Source: Desulfarculales bacterium UBA696
Lineage (GTDB): Bacteria; Desulfobacterota; Syntrophobacteria; Syntrophobacterales; Syntrophobacteraceae
Length of the DNA: 64,000 nucleotides
Direction: 5' to 3'
Assembly: GCA_002298995.1 (NCBI GenBank)
Contig: DBMO01000032.1
Location: 1-64,000, forward strand
The position numbers and the translations under genes were made by a program. The notes beneath the pieces are model-generated. The model had not been told where the DNA came from. It made no database searches and saw nothing but the letters and a program-made list of their open reading frames with translations. How positions within the stretch are numbered: position 1 is the stretch's first letter; each line of letters starts with the position of its first letter. This document shows positions 1 to 11,734 of this stretch, in pieces.

Positions 1-600
1 GGGTGGCGATCCGGCCAACCCAATCCGATGGTGTAATGGACATATACTTTTGCAATCAAAGGATAGCGCGGATCGACCTTAGAGCATCCCCGGAAGATCC
101 TGAGAGGAGTCAAGTTTGAGTTTTCCGCTTTGGGGAATCAAGAGGGGCAGAGAAGAAAGGAGCAGGGCCAAGACCCTGCCCCTCCGTCATCCCCTGCCTC
201 GGCGCTCGGGTTGCTCTCCAGCAGAGCCCTATCCTCCGGGCAGGCAAATGGAATATAAGTTTTCAAAGAACCGAACGCGCTGATTTTTTGGAGTTAACGT
301 AAAATGTGTTACCTATGTCCTAAAACACCTGTTACCCATGTATCCGGTCCATAGAATGGGATGGGTCAGGGGAGGGGGACAAAAAGATTAAGATTAAGAA
401 TTTCAACCCACTACCACCAGGGGAGGGGAGCTTTCCTTCAATTCCCGCAGGTTCTTTTCGATTCCGCATTTGGGCAACAAGCCCTCCTGACTGTGCTTCT
501 ACTTGAGGGTGTATCAATCTCATCTCGGGAGGGAGACACTCCCATAATGAAGACTTTCCGTTTGTCACGATTATCTTGAGCCCTTAATTGGCATGATCTT
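1..600. other. non-coding stretch with one small hairpin
   Basis: I see no convincing gene here. The short open frames have no recognisable protein content and no good ribosome binding site. A perfect six-base stem (gcaggg / ccctgc) lies at 162-179. It may be the terminator of a gene to the left of the window or part of an intergenic repeat. The minus-strand lipoprotein gene ends at 601. Confidence 0.5.
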
Positions 601-1686
601 CTACCCAGCGGGGATGGTCACGATAGGCACACCCTCTTTGCCACCGGTTTCCACGAGGGTGAATATGAACATTAGAAAAGAAAACATACGCTTGGATGGC
701 AGATCGCGGTCATCGATCCAAAACCAGTGGTCACGGTAGGGCACTGCAACAAATGCATCGGCGGATTTTTTCCGCGAGCTGTGTATTCGGATCATGGGGC
801 CCGAAGAACGGCCGGGAGAGCTCTCTTCCATTTGAGTGGCATTGACTCGCTTCTCCTCAACATGGATATCGGGAACCTCGATGTGTGAGGCGAGATCGAT
901 AATGATCTCGAGGATAGAGCGGCTCAGAATCGCCACTTCGCGGTCGCCTTTTGGCACGGACGCATACGCAACCGCGAATTCCTGCGCCGAGGGGTCGATG
1001 CCAAGCAACCTGCGTGCGGCAATACTGTCCTCCTGGGTGGCTTCATCCACTTTGCCGCGTATGGTCATGAGCGTGGCATCCCTGTCGTTCGTTTTCTGTA
1101 CACGCAGGCCAATAGCCCCCGAAGTCTGGAGTCTTCGCAACCGTTCCAGGAGCAGGTAAAACTCGGGGTCCGCGGGGCGTGCCCTCGCCGCCCCTCCGAA
1201 TCGGTTCCGAATCCCATTGATGGAGTGCACACAGAGCCTCAGAACCAGGTCGACGGGGTAATTCGCCTGAATCAAGCTAAGGATGGCAGCAGGAGGTATA
1301 GGAGTCATTAGACTCCTGGCGAACTTCTCCCCGGTCAGCGGACTGTAGGTGATTGTCGGACGGTCAGTGTAGCGGGCGTAACCCCCCGCACCCTGGGTAT
1401 TGGTCACGGCGGCAGTGGCAGGATCTGCCCATGAAAGCCGGAGGTCTATCTGGCTTTCGATCGAGTATTGGTTGATGACGGAAGCCACATCGAGGAAGGT
1501 GGGTGTATCCCCATAGCGCAGCTTGACCATGTTGACGAGCATCTGGGCCTTCCAGGAATCGGAAATTGCGGAGGTGTAGTCGAAGCGGTCGCGGGCAATT
1601 GTGTGCGGCCCGATGCCGGCGCAGCCCATCAGAGTCACGAGGATGCTGGTGAGAATAGCTTTTTTTAACCATTTCTCAAACATCAT
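601..1686 (-). CDS. conserved hypothetical lipoprotein
   Basis: A 361-residue predicted lipoprotein. The N-terminus is a short basic stretch and a hydrophobic core ending in the lipobox LMGC, with the lipidated cysteine at residue 22, so the mature protein is probably membrane-anchored and periplasm-facing. The body has a conserved-looking start (SWKAQMLVNMVKLRYGD, about 45-61) that I associate with a family of uncharacterised bacterial lipoproteins; I know no function for it. There are no repeats or catalytic motifs. Two adjacent ATGs exist; the first, at 1686, has GAGGAG about ten bases upstream and was chosen. It lies 141 bases after the SUKH-like/DUF1269 gene on the same strand, so cotranscription is possible but not shown. 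Confidence 0.7.
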   Translation of the reverse strand: MMFEKWLKKAILTSILVTLMGCAGIGPHTIARDRFDYTSAISDSWKAQMLVNMVKLRYGDTPTFLDVASVINQYSIESQIDLRLSWADPATAAVTNTQGAGGYARYTDRPTITYSPLTGEKFARSLMTPIPPAAILSLIQANYPVDLVLRLCVHSINGIRNRFGGAARARPADPEFYLLLERLRRLQTSGAIGLRVQKTNDRDATLMTIRGKVDEATQEDSIAARRLLGIDPSAQEFAVAYASVPKGDREVAILSRSILEIIIDLASHIEVPDIHVEEKRVNATQMEESSPGRSSGPMIRIHSSRKKSADAFVAVPYRDHWFWIDDRDLPSKRMFSFLMFIFTLVETGGKEGVPIVTIPAG

Positions 1687-1827
1687 TGCCTGGCGCTCCT
1701 CTAGCGAGACTCTATCATGGACGCCCGCGGACAGCGTCTAAAATGCTATTTAAAACAAATAGCCGGTCAATATTGTTTGAATCGGTATCCCGGCATTCCA
1801 TTGGGGAAAAAAACACCCTACCCCTTG

Positions 1828-2739
1828 CTACTCAGCACTCTTCCTTTCCGCATCGAGGATTCCCTGTATGAGGGCCTCCCTCTCCTTACTCATCGAGTTC
1901 ACCAACACCTTGCCGCCGAAGCCGAGAAAGGCTTCCCCCACGCGCTCAAAGTCGGCCTTTTGCACCAGGGTGAAGAGTGCGGAGCAGCCCGGGTTGAATT
2001 TCCGTGCCAGATCCTTGATGAACTGATCGTCGATACCCATATCCACATCGGCGAGAGATGCGGATACGGCTGCTGCAACAGCTCCAATACCTGCGCCAAA
2101 CAGGGGGCTGAAGAGGATGCTGCCGACGATAAGCCCTGTGATACTGCCGATCACTGCTCCCTTCTTGGACTTTTTGGGCGGCTGGTCAAATCTCGCCGTC
2201 CCGTCCGCATCCTTAACCACAACCACCGCATCATCAATGTCTATGTGGCCCTGGCGCTGCAAATCCCTCAGCTTTTCACGGGCCTCCGCGGCTTTCGCCT
2301 CATCTTCGAACAGAATAACGGTAAGTGTGCTTTCGTATTTCTCCTTGAGCGATGCCCTGAGAAGCTCAAGGCCAACCCATTCTTCAAAGCTCTCGGAGAT
2401 CCTTTCCGTTACGCCGCGGGAATCAATCGAGAGAATCCGTCTATTCTGAACGTTCAGCAACAAATAAGCGTCTATTTGTTCGTAGTGCTTATCGATCACT
2501 ATCGTCTTGGTTCCCAGGTAGCCGATTACCACGTTCTCCATGGGGAAGTTCGGTACCCGGGCACGGAACGCAAGCGTCGTACCGACTACGAAATCGGCGT
2601 CCCCCAGCCTCGCGACCCAACTCTTCTGATTGACGGGATCGGCCGCCAGCTTTTTGCCGTATTGCTCCATGAATGTCACATATTCTTCAGGGAGTTTTAT
2701 TCCCAGGGCCTTTTCCATATAGTTTGCCAAGTTTCCCAT
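1828..2739 (-). CDS. SUKH-like (SMI1/KNR4) plus DUF1269 fusion protein
   Basis: A 303-residue protein that seems to be a fusion. Residues 1-130 resemble the SMI1/KNR4 (SUKH) fold: an N-terminal amphipathic helix with LGIKLPEEYVTFMEQYG, then a beta-rich part ending in SFEEWVGLEL. Residues about 138-303 match DUF1269: a ferredoxin-like alpha/beta start (TLTVILFEDEAKAAEA), a glycine-rich hydrophobic hairpin at about 193-231 able to enter the membrane, and a second alpha/beta half. SUKH proteins often act as immunity or scaffold proteins; the role of DUF1269 is unknown, so function is open. Downstream of the GNAT-tail copy at 2785-2829, with the same GNAT-then-SUKH order seen at 6110. The domain calls are by pattern only. 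Confidence 0.6.
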   Translation of the reverse strand: MGNLANYMEKALGIKLPEEYVTFMEQYGKKLAADPVNQKSWVARLGDADFVVGTTLAFRARVPNFPMENVVIGYLGTKTIVIDKHYEQIDAYLLLNVQNRRILSIDSRGVTERISESFEEWVGLELLRASLKEKYESTLTVILFEDEAKAAEAREKLRDLQRQGHIDIDDAVVVVKDADGTARFDQPPKKSKKGAVIGSITGLIVGSILFSPLFGAGIGAVAAAVSASLADVDMGIDDQFIKDLARKFNPGCSALFTLVQKADFERVGEAFLGFGGKVLVNSMSKEREALIQGILDAERKSAE

Positions 2740-2782
2740 TCCGCCCGCCCTTCTCTAAATTGTGTTTGGGATTTAATCGCAT

Positions 2783-3051
2783 CTATTCAGTTGAGGAGAG
2801 AGCAAGGGTCACGTGAAGAACTCCACCAATTCGACACCATTCGGGATTCGCTCGCTAGATTGGCCCGTGCCGCGGGGCCGGTCTGCCAGATGCTCGGGAG
2901 CCAGATCCAATCAACACCAAGATCTGCCAAGCGGTCTAATTCGGCATCAGGAACGTTATCCTGAGTCACAGCCCGACGTCCGTGATAATTTCATCAGCCG
3001 GGCTACCGGCATTGATTTGCCATAGCGAAGGGTAACGAATAACCGACCATC

Positions 3052-3055
<4 letters not shown>
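2783..3055 (-). pseudogene. remnant of a GH13 alpha-amylase-family gene fused to a GNAT 3' end
   Basis: Directly after the GH63 gene, an ATG overlapping its stop (ATGA) opens a frame reading MRWSVIRYPSLWQIN, the typical start of GH13 glycosidases found beside GH63 proteins. After a frameshift and stop the next frame reads NVPDAELDRLADLGVDW then WIWLPSIWQTGPAAR, again the GH13 N-terminus. After a second shift it reads NPEWCR and then runs in frame into the GNAT tail GGVLHVTLALS-STE and a stop at 2783-2785. Only about the first 70 GH13 residues remain of a protein usually several hundred residues long. It cannot be functional. The junction with GNAT sequence lies at about 2829/2830. Confidence 0.75.
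2785..2829. repeat. 45-bp direct repeat, copy 1 (GNAT 3' coding sequence)
   Basis: Identical to 6145-6189 except for one base. In copy 2 the sequence encodes the C-terminal end of the intact GNAT gene; here it is joined to a GH13 remnant. The copies are in the same orientation, offset by 3360 bases, and flank the GH63 gene. Confidence 0.9.
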
Positions 3056-5799
<2,744 letters not shown>

Positions 5800-6020
5800 T
5801 TCTCGCTACCTCCCATTACCTTTCGGTCTGCGTCGGTTCGGAACCTCATCCAGTCGCAACTGTTCCTCAGTCATGGGACGTCTCCGGGCAAAACACGAAT
5901 CATGTCTTGCAGGGCTATTGAAGTGATTGAGGTCCGTACAAACCTCTCATGCGAAGGAATAACCGGTTCGTGAAAGAACGCCCACAGTGGGCCAGGCAAC
6001 GTCTTGAATGCAAATAGGCA

Positions 6021-6110
6021 TCAGTCCACATGTATCTCGCGTATTCTCCAGGGGAGTTTGACTCCCAGTGTATTTCTCACATTTTCCTGAAGCTCTCCCA
6101 TAATGCCCAT
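6021..6110 (-). pseudogene. second SUKH-like gene start, decayed
   Basis: An ATG shares one base with the GNAT stop (TGATG). Its frame reads MGIMGELQENVRNTLGVKLP and continues nine residues to a stop. It aligns with the start of the intact fusion gene at 2739 (MGNLANYMEKALGIKLP): eight of 17 residues are identical plus conservative changes. The frame is broken right after the LP, and nothing recognisable continues to 5800. I read it as the 5' remnant of a diverged paralogue. The rest of 5800-6020 holds no gene that I can support. Confidence 0.5.
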
Positions 6111-6685
6111 CACTCTTTATTGAAATCTCGGGTTCCATCAATTGATTCAGTTAAGGAGAGAGCAAGGGTCACGTGAAGAACTCCACCAAGCCGTACCTTG
6201 GTCAAGGGGAGACCTGTACGGGCAAAAACTGCCAGCATTTTTGAATTCTCTTGAAGGACCTCTGCCTCGAATTGTGCGATCCCACTCTTGCGGGCAATTT
6301 TTAGAAGGTGTTTCATGATTATTGTGCCGAGGCCCTTGCCCTGGTATCGATCATGAATCATAAACGCAACCTCCGCGCTGCGTATCTTCGCGGGATTTTC
6401 ACAGGCGATATATCGGCCACCTCCGATTATTCTGGGTTCATCGTCCAGGTCGGCAACGGCTACCAGAGCGACGTGGTCGATAAAGTCGACCTCCGTGAAA
6501 TACTTGAGTTCCTGGTCGCTTATTTCCCTCTTCGTTCCGAAGAAGCGCAGATATAGCGTGCTATCATCCAACTCCCTCACCCCCTTGAGAATAAGCTCTT
6601 TATCCTCGGGGCGGATCGCCCGGATGGTAACGGTCTCCCCATTCCGCAAAGTCTCATTCACCTGGTAACTACCGGCATCATTCAT
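6110..6685 (-). CDS. GNAT-family N-acetyltransferase
   Basis: A 191-residue acyl-CoA-dependent acetyltransferase. It starts with TVTIRAIRPEDKELI, typical of the Pat/AcsD-type GNAT domain that acetylates protein lysines. The acetyl-CoA loop is seen as DRYQGKGLGTIIMKHLL (Q/R-x-x-G-x-G/A signature, residues about 113-129), preceded by AEVAFMIH. No cAMP-binding or CoA-ligase domain is attached. It follows ackA on the same strand with 51 bases between, so a role in controlling acetate or acyl-CoA enzymes by lysine acetylation is a reasonable inference, not shown. The last ten residues after ALSLTE differ from the duplicated tail at 2785, where a stop follows at once, so the extension may be secondary. 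Confidence 0.85.
   Translation of the reverse strand: MNDAGSYQVNETLRNGETVTIRAIRPEDKELILKGVRELDDSTLYLRFFGTKREISDQELKYFTEVDFIDHVALVAVADLDDEPRIIGGGRYIACENPAKIRSAEVAFMIHDRYQGKGLGTIIMKHLLKIARKSGIAQFEAEVLQENSKMLAVFARTGLPLTKVRLGGVLHVTLALSLTESIDGTRDFNKE
6145..6189. repeat. 45-bp direct repeat, copy 2 (inside the GNAT gene)
   Basis: Forms the C-terminal coding part of the intact GNAT gene. See 2785-2829, which differs at one base. Sequence on either side of the two copies differs strongly. Confidence 0.9.
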
Positions 6686-6736
6686 TGGTAAGGCCCTATC
6701 GAGTGCACGGGAAAAGGGTCCAGGACCTGGATCGCA

Positions 6737-7969
6737 CTATGGCTTGAGCTGAACTGCTCCGTTTTTCAACGCCGTGATCGTCTCAACCGTGTGATCGGCG
6801 ATCTCGAGTTCTTCGTTTGTCGGAATCACCAGAATCTTGACATCGCTCTGCCCATCCTGAACCTCAGCCTCACATCCGAGGGCGCCATTATTCTTGTCTT
6901 CATCCATAACGATCCCCAATCCGGATAGCCCTCTACATGTAGCTGAACGAATAACCCTGGAGTTCTCTCCAATACCACCGGTGAATATTATCGCATCGAC
7001 ACGTCCCAGAACCGCGAAGTAAGCCCCGATATACTTCTTGAGTCTGTAACAGAACATGTCCATTGCGAGCTGTGCAAGCTGATCGTTTTTTTCCGCTAGT
7101 CCGCCAATCTCTCGCATATCATTGTTGCCACATATACCCTTAAGCCCGCTCTGCGAGTTGAGCATGCTCTCCACCTCTTCGATGGACATGCCTGCTTCCC
7201 TGAGTAGATAAAAATGGATTGCAGGGTCCACATCCCCGGAGCGCGTTCCCATGATCAATCCTTCGAGGGGTGTCATGCCCATCGAGGTATCGACGCTTTT
7301 CCCACCCAAAATGGCGGTTGCGCTTGCGCCGTTTCCAAGGTGGAGTGTAATTGCGTTGAGACTCTCGATAGACTTTCCCAGCATTGCCGCCGCTCGTTTT
7401 GCAACGTAGCAATGAGAGTTTCCGTGGAATCCATAGCGGCGAACGTGATGCTCTTCGTAGAGCCTGTACGGCAAAGCGTAATGAAATGCATGCGGAGGGA
7501 TTGTCGCATGGAATGAAGTATCGAAGACCGCCACCTGAGGCACTTGCGGAAGCCGCTTAAGAGCGACCTCGATACCCTCAATATTGGCCGGGTTATGAAG
7601 AGGGGCAAGCGGTATAAGCTCTCTGATCTTGGATGTTACCTTCCGGTCTATTAAAACCGGTCCATTATAGGCTTCCCCCCCATGTACCACTCGATGCCCG
7701 ATGCCGAACAGTTCATTGGGATCCTCAAGGATTCGCATTTTTGCAGTAACGCTTAGTATGAATTCGAAACCTTCCGCGTGATTGGAAACTGGTGCATGCA
7801 TGAGGATCTCGTCGTACTTTCCGAAATCGTTTCGACGGCGATGGCGTACACGGCTCTCTTGTGTGCCGATTCTTTCCAGAAGTCCTGATCCGAGCATTTC
7901 CCGGGTGTTCATGTCAAACACGGCGTACTTGATAGACGAACTGCCACAGTTGATGATGGCGACTTTCAT
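6737..7969 (-). CDS. ackA: acetate kinase
   Basis: A 410-residue acetate kinase, converting acetyl phosphate and ADP to acetate and ATP (or the reverse). All family blocks are present: INCGSSSIKYAVFD at the N-terminus, GIGHRVVHGG, VFDTSFHATIPPHA, YGFHGNSH, HLGNGAS, DTSMGMTPLEGLIMGTRSGD and FTGGIGENS. The frame is open further upstream, but the ATG at 7969 begins the canonical MKVAIINCGSSS, has AAGGG just before it, and overlaps the pta stop as ATGA. This shows a translationally coupled pta-ackA pair. With Pta it gives substrate-level phosphorylation from acetyl-CoA, or acetate activation. Confidence 0.97.
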   Translation of the reverse strand: MKVAIINCGSSSIKYAVFDMNTREMLGSGLLERIGTQESRVRHRRRNDFGKYDEILMHAPVSNHAEGFEFILSVTAKMRILEDPNELFGIGHRVVHGGEAYNGPVLIDRKVTSKIRELIPLAPLHNPANIEGIEVALKRLPQVPQVAVFDTSFHATIPPHAFHYALPYRLYEEHHVRRYGFHGNSHCYVAKRAAAMLGKSIESLNAITLHLGNGASATAILGGKSVDTSMGMTPLEGLIMGTRSGDVDPAIHFYLLREAGMSIEEVESMLNSQSGLKGICGNNDMREIGGLAEKNDQLAQLAMDMFCYRLKKYIGAYFAVLGRVDAIIFTGGIGENSRVIRSATCRGLSGLGIVMDEDKNNGALGCEAEVQDGQSDVKILVIPTNEELEIADHTVETITALKNGAVQLKP

Positions 7970-10065
7970 GGAAGACCCTTTCCTGCCTGCGCCTGAATGG
8001 CGGTAATTGCAACAGTGTTTACGATGTCCGTCACGGTGCATCCCCGGCTGAGGTCATTTACCGGCTTGTTCAATCCCTGCAGCACGGGTCCGATAGCAAC
8101 AGCGGAAGCCGAGCGCTGCACCGCCTTATAGGTATTGTTGCCCGTATTCAGATCCGGGAAGATGAACACAGTAGCTCGGCCGGCCACTTCGCTATCGGGC
8201 ATTTTCAATTTCGCAACTTCAGGATCAATCGCGGCGTCATATTGAATAGGCCCCTCGATCTTGAGATCAGGCCGAAGCTGTTTAACTATACGCGTAGCCT
8301 CCCGGACCTTTTCGACATCGGCACCCTTTCCCGACTCGCCCGTTGAATAGGACAGCATTGCAATCCTGGGCTCTACTCCGAACATCTCGGATGTTGACGC
8401 AGCGCAAATCGCGATTTCCGCAAGCTGTTGGGCGTTAGGATCGGGATTCACTGCACAATCGCCATAAACGAGAACTCGGTCGGGCAAACACATGAGAAAA
8501 ACACTTGAAACTATTGTGAAATCCGGTTTGGTCCTGATGATTTCGAGAGCGGGGCGGATCGTGTGCTGGGTAGTGTGGACCGCGCCGGAGACCATGCCAT
8601 CCGCCCTTTCATGGTGAATCATCATGGTGCCGAAATAGCTAACGTCCGCCATAAGATCAAAAGCCATTTCCCTGGAGATTCCCTTGTGTTTTCGGATTTC
8701 GTGGTATGTTTCCGCAAATTCTTTGCGCATCTCCGATGAAGCAGGATCTACTATGTGTGCACCCGACATGGAGAGGCCCAGCTCTGTTGCCTTGTCCTGA
8801 ATCTCCTGTGTTGCCCCGAGGAGAGTGATCTCTACCACACCTCTCAGGAGAAGAATCTCCGCCGCCCTCAGAATCCGCTCCTCGGTTCCCTCGGGAAGCA
8901 CGACGTGCCGTCGATTTTTCTTTGCCCTGCTGATCAGTTCGTACTCAAACATTAAGGGCGTTACGCGGGACGAGCGGCTGATCATGAGGCGCTTGCCAAT
9001 TTCCCGGGGATCGACGTTGGACTCAAAAAGGGCCTGAGCAACGGCGATTTTTCTTTTATTCTCGGGGCCGATCTTGCCCCGAAGTGAGCTGACGGACATT
9101 GCTGAGGAAAAAGTATCTTCAGAAACCGATAGTACTGGAACCTGGGACTTCCTCAGGCCGGCCAGAAGCTGTTGTATCCGTGGCTCAAGTTTCAGTCCCC
9201 CGGTCAAGACCAGCCCGGCGATTTGTGGATAGGTAGCGGATGCATCGGCTAGAAGCGCGCCCAGTATTATGTCGGAGCGGTCTGCCGTGGTGAATACGAA
9301 GGCGCCTTCGCTCAACTCACCAAGAAAACCGGGTAGTCCCATTGCCCCAATCTCGTACCGGTGAATCTCTCGTTCCAGTCCCTCGGGTTCTCCGTAGATT
9401 ATCTCGGCGCGGAGTGCCCTTGCGATCTCTGCCACACTCGGTTTCTCAAGAAGCGAATGCCGGGGGATAGCATAGGCATGGATGCCATCCTTCACCTCAT
9501 TTTGCAGCCTGGCGGCAGTTTCCTCTTTCCACTTTTCCTCAACATGGTTGGCAACAATGGCGAAGATGTCGCAGTTCTTCGCCTCAATCGATTCAGCGAG
9601 AACCTTAACGGAATCCAATATCTCCGATGGCGTTCTCGCAATGCCGCTGATGATGGGGAGCAAAGGAATCCCGAGATTGCGGGCTATGTTCACATTGAAA
9701 TCGAATTCAAGAGCGGTATTCACCCCGGTGTAATCGGTGCCCGCACAGAGCACGAAATCACATTGGTCTTCCAGGCTTTTGTACTTTTCAAGAATCTGAG
9801 CAGGCAGCATCGACAAGTGACCACCCCTGATAGCTGATGCGGCTTCCTCGTAGGTGCAGCCGCAAAATGACTCACACGGCAACTTCAGTTTCTGCAGCTT
9901 GGAAATAAGTTGAATGGAATGGTCATGCTCGGCATCCGGGTAGGCAACCGGCCGAAAAAACCCGATGTTTCCTATCCGGCCCGCCAGTAGCTCCATAATT
10001 CCCAGTATGACAACAGACTTGCCACTCCGGGGACCAGTGCCGGTGATGTAGAGGCCTCGGGACAT
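7966..10065 (-). CDS. pta: phosphate acetyltransferase, long form
   Basis: A 699-residue phosphate acetyltransferase making acetyl phosphate from acetyl-CoA and phosphate. Three domains are visible: an N-terminal BioD-like P-loop domain (TGTGPRSGKS at about 8-17), a central DRTGG-type domain (around 215-330), and the catalytic PTA_PTB domain from about 370 to the end (RRHVVLPEGTEERILRAAEI, DGMVSGAVHTTQ, SYSTGESGKG, FPDLNTGNNTYKAVQR). The length matches the long Pta form found in E. coli. The ATG at 10065 has a strong AAGGAGATATCA leader. The stop overlaps the ackA start. Confidence 0.97.
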   Translation of the reverse strand: MSRGLYITGTGPRSGKSVVILGIMELLAGRIGNIGFFRPVAYPDAEHDHSIQLISKLQKLKLPCESFCGCTYEEAASAIRGGHLSMLPAQILEKYKSLEDQCDFVLCAGTDYTGVNTALEFDFNVNIARNLGIPLLPIISGIARTPSEILDSVKVLAESIEAKNCDIFAIVANHVEEKWKEETAARLQNEVKDGIHAYAIPRHSLLEKPSVAEIARALRAEIIYGEPEGLEREIHRYEIGAMGLPGFLGELSEGAFVFTTADRSDIILGALLADASATYPQIAGLVLTGGLKLEPRIQQLLAGLRKSQVPVLSVSEDTFSSAMSVSSLRGKIGPENKRKIAVAQALFESNVDPREIGKRLMISRSSRVTPLMFEYELISRAKKNRRHVVLPEGTEERILRAAEILLLRGVVEITLLGATQEIQDKATELGLSMSGAHIVDPASSEMRKEFAETYHEIRKHKGISREMAFDLMADVSYFGTMMIHHERADGMVSGAVHTTQHTIRPALEIIRTKPDFTIVSSVFLMCLPDRVLVYGDCAVNPDPNAQQLAEIAICAASTSEMFGVEPRIAMLSYSTGESGKGADVEKVREATRIVKQLRPDLKIEGPIQYDAAIDPEVAKLKMPDSEVAGRATVFIFPDLNTGNNTYKAVQRSASAVAIGPVLQGLNKPVNDLSRGCTVTDIVNTVAITAIQAQAGKGLP

Positions 10066-10114
10066 TGATATCTCCTTGTCGACAGACGGCTCATTTCAAC
10101 CATGCTCCGCTCTT

Positions 10115-11704
10115 CTAGTTACCCCCGAGTGCGATAATGATTTGGGCGATGATGATTTTAATGATGGTTGCCCCGGGGAAGATCATCGCGTATCCGATAT
10201 CAGGCCGATCGGTGGGGACCTGCTTGGCCGCATAGGCGGTGATTGCCGGATTTCCGGTGACGCCGGCCGTTATTCCAAGCAGGTCATCAAAAGGAATGTG
10301 CATCAGATGGCCACAAATAAGGGTCGTCAGTACGATGCCAAGAAGGATTGCAGCGCTTACTCCGAGAAACAGAAAACCGGTCTGCTGCACTGTCATCACA
10401 AATTTTTCGCCCGAGGTCATCCCAACTTGGGCGAGAAAGATTGTGAGTCCGAAATTCCGGAGGGTCAGATTAGCCGAGACAGGCATGGTCCAGACCATAC
10501 CGCCCGTGCGGCCAAGTTTTCCAAGTATCAGGGACACGAGGAGCGGTCCTCCAGCTAAACCCAGCTTCATGGAACCTAGCCCTGGCATCGGGAAACTAAT
10601 CAGGCCAAGTATTACTCCCAGGACCATTCCGATCCCGACGGAAACATAGCTAAACTCGGTCGTCCCTTTGATCGAATCTCCGAAATACGTGCGGAATATG
10701 GCGAGGTTTGCTCTGTTGAGGAGCATTCCGACACGATCTCCAAATTCGAGTATGAGATCGGGGGAGGGAAGCAGGTCGGCATCACCGCGGCGCACATGTA
10801 AAATAGAATACTCGGCCCCCGAGGGAACCCGCAGGTCGGAAAGGCGGCTGCCTACTACCGAAGGTTTCGAAGCGAAAAGACGGACGTAATCAAGGTCTTT
10901 GCGGTCCTTGGCAATACTTCCAGGTGATGCTTCACCCAGAAATTTTAGAGCCTTTTCAAGCCCCTCCTTGTTGTCAGCCACAATTCCTAACACGTTGCCT
11001 TCTTCGATAATAATATTGGGCCTTGGAACCATGTTGACATGTTGCTGCCGTACGGCAATTACCTTTATGCCGGGCGGCAGAACGGCACCGACTTCGCCGA
11101 TTGTCCTGCCGATTGCTTCGGGGTTGCGAACCACTACTTCGCTCAGGTCCAACCCTGTGCCTGATGGCGCCTCGATTCGGGGCTTCAGAAGTAAAATGGC
11201 CACGTACATACACAGAATTGGACCGATGACACCAAAAGGATAAGCAACGCTGTAGCCGACCGCGGGGTTGTTGTTTCCGGCAGCTTCCATTGCGGCCTGC
11301 AAAGTTGCGGTACTGGTTCCCGCCCCCGCAAACATGCCGGCAAGGTAGCCGGCAGGCAGGTTAAAAATATACGCTGCAACCCAGGCTATTCCGGAGGCCA
11401 CAATCAGCGCCCCCAGAGCGAGAAAATTGTACTTTCGCCCGACGCCCGAAAGCCCGGCGAAAAAGTTCTTCCCATACTGAATGCCTATCCCGTAGAGAAA
11501 CATCACGAGCCCAAGCGATCCGATAAGCCCGGGTGGTGCTGCTTTTGGCGCAAGGGTTCCGGCGGCGAGTCCCACGAAAAGCACCGCTCCAACGCCCAAC
11601 GAGAAGCCTCGGAAATTGAGTGCGCCGATTGCATAGCCAAGTGCAATGACAAGAAACAGCGACATCAGTTGATTTTGCTCTAGCAGTGTTTTTAGAAGTT
11701 CCAT
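10115..11704 (-). CDS. AspT/YidE-family transporter with paired TrkA-C domains
   Basis: A 529-residue inner-membrane transporter of the aspartate:alanine exchanger family. Two homologous membrane halves, each with about five hydrophobic segments (residues 1-180 and about 365-529), contain the repeated GxxPGFIG-like and GNP(A/I) signatures; GVTGNPAITAYAA is near the C-terminus. Between them sit two cytosolic TrkA-C (RCK-C) domains at about 190-270 and 280-355, each with a PxPxxILEEGDxxG-like stretch (RPNIIIEEGNVLG, SPDLILEFGDRVG). The substrate is probably a small carboxylate or amino acid, possibly a product of the neighbouring acetate pathway. AAGGAAA precedes the ATG. It lies 49 bases ahead of pta in the same direction. 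Confidence 0.85.
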   Translation of the reverse strand: MELLKTLLEQNQLMSLFLVIALGYAIGALNFRGFSLGVGAVLFVGLAAGTLAPKAAPPGLIGSLGLVMFLYGIGIQYGKNFFAGLSGVGRKYNFLALGALIVASGIAWVAAYIFNLPAGYLAGMFAGAGTSTATLQAAMEAAGNNNPAVGYSVAYPFGVIGPILCMYVAILLLKPRIEAPSGTGLDLSEVVVRNPEAIGRTIGEVGAVLPPGIKVIAVRQQHVNMVPRPNIIIEEGNVLGIVADNKEGLEKALKFLGEASPGSIAKDRKDLDYVRLFASKPSVVGSRLSDLRVPSGAEYSILHVRRGDADLLPSPDLILEFGDRVGMLLNRANLAIFRTYFGDSIKGTTEFSYVSVGIGMVLGVILGLISFPMPGLGSMKLGLAGGPLLVSLILGKLGRTGGMVWTMPVSANLTLRNFGLTIFLAQVGMTSGEKFVMTVQQTGFLFLGVSAAILLGIVLTTLICGHLMHIPFDDLLGITAGVTGNPAITAYAAKQVPTDRPDIGYAMIFPGATIIKIIIAQIIIALGGN

Positions 11705-11734
11705 CTAATTTCCTTTATTTAAAAAGGTCAAAGT

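Noticed and set aside
332..568. 78-residue open frame on the minus strand
   Set aside because: No ribosome binding site, no family features, low-complexity composition.
1717..2964. 415-residue open frame on the plus strand
   Set aside because: Antisense to the SUKH-like/DUF1269 gene and to the GH13 remnant; the protein looks like random high-Arg/Leu sequence.
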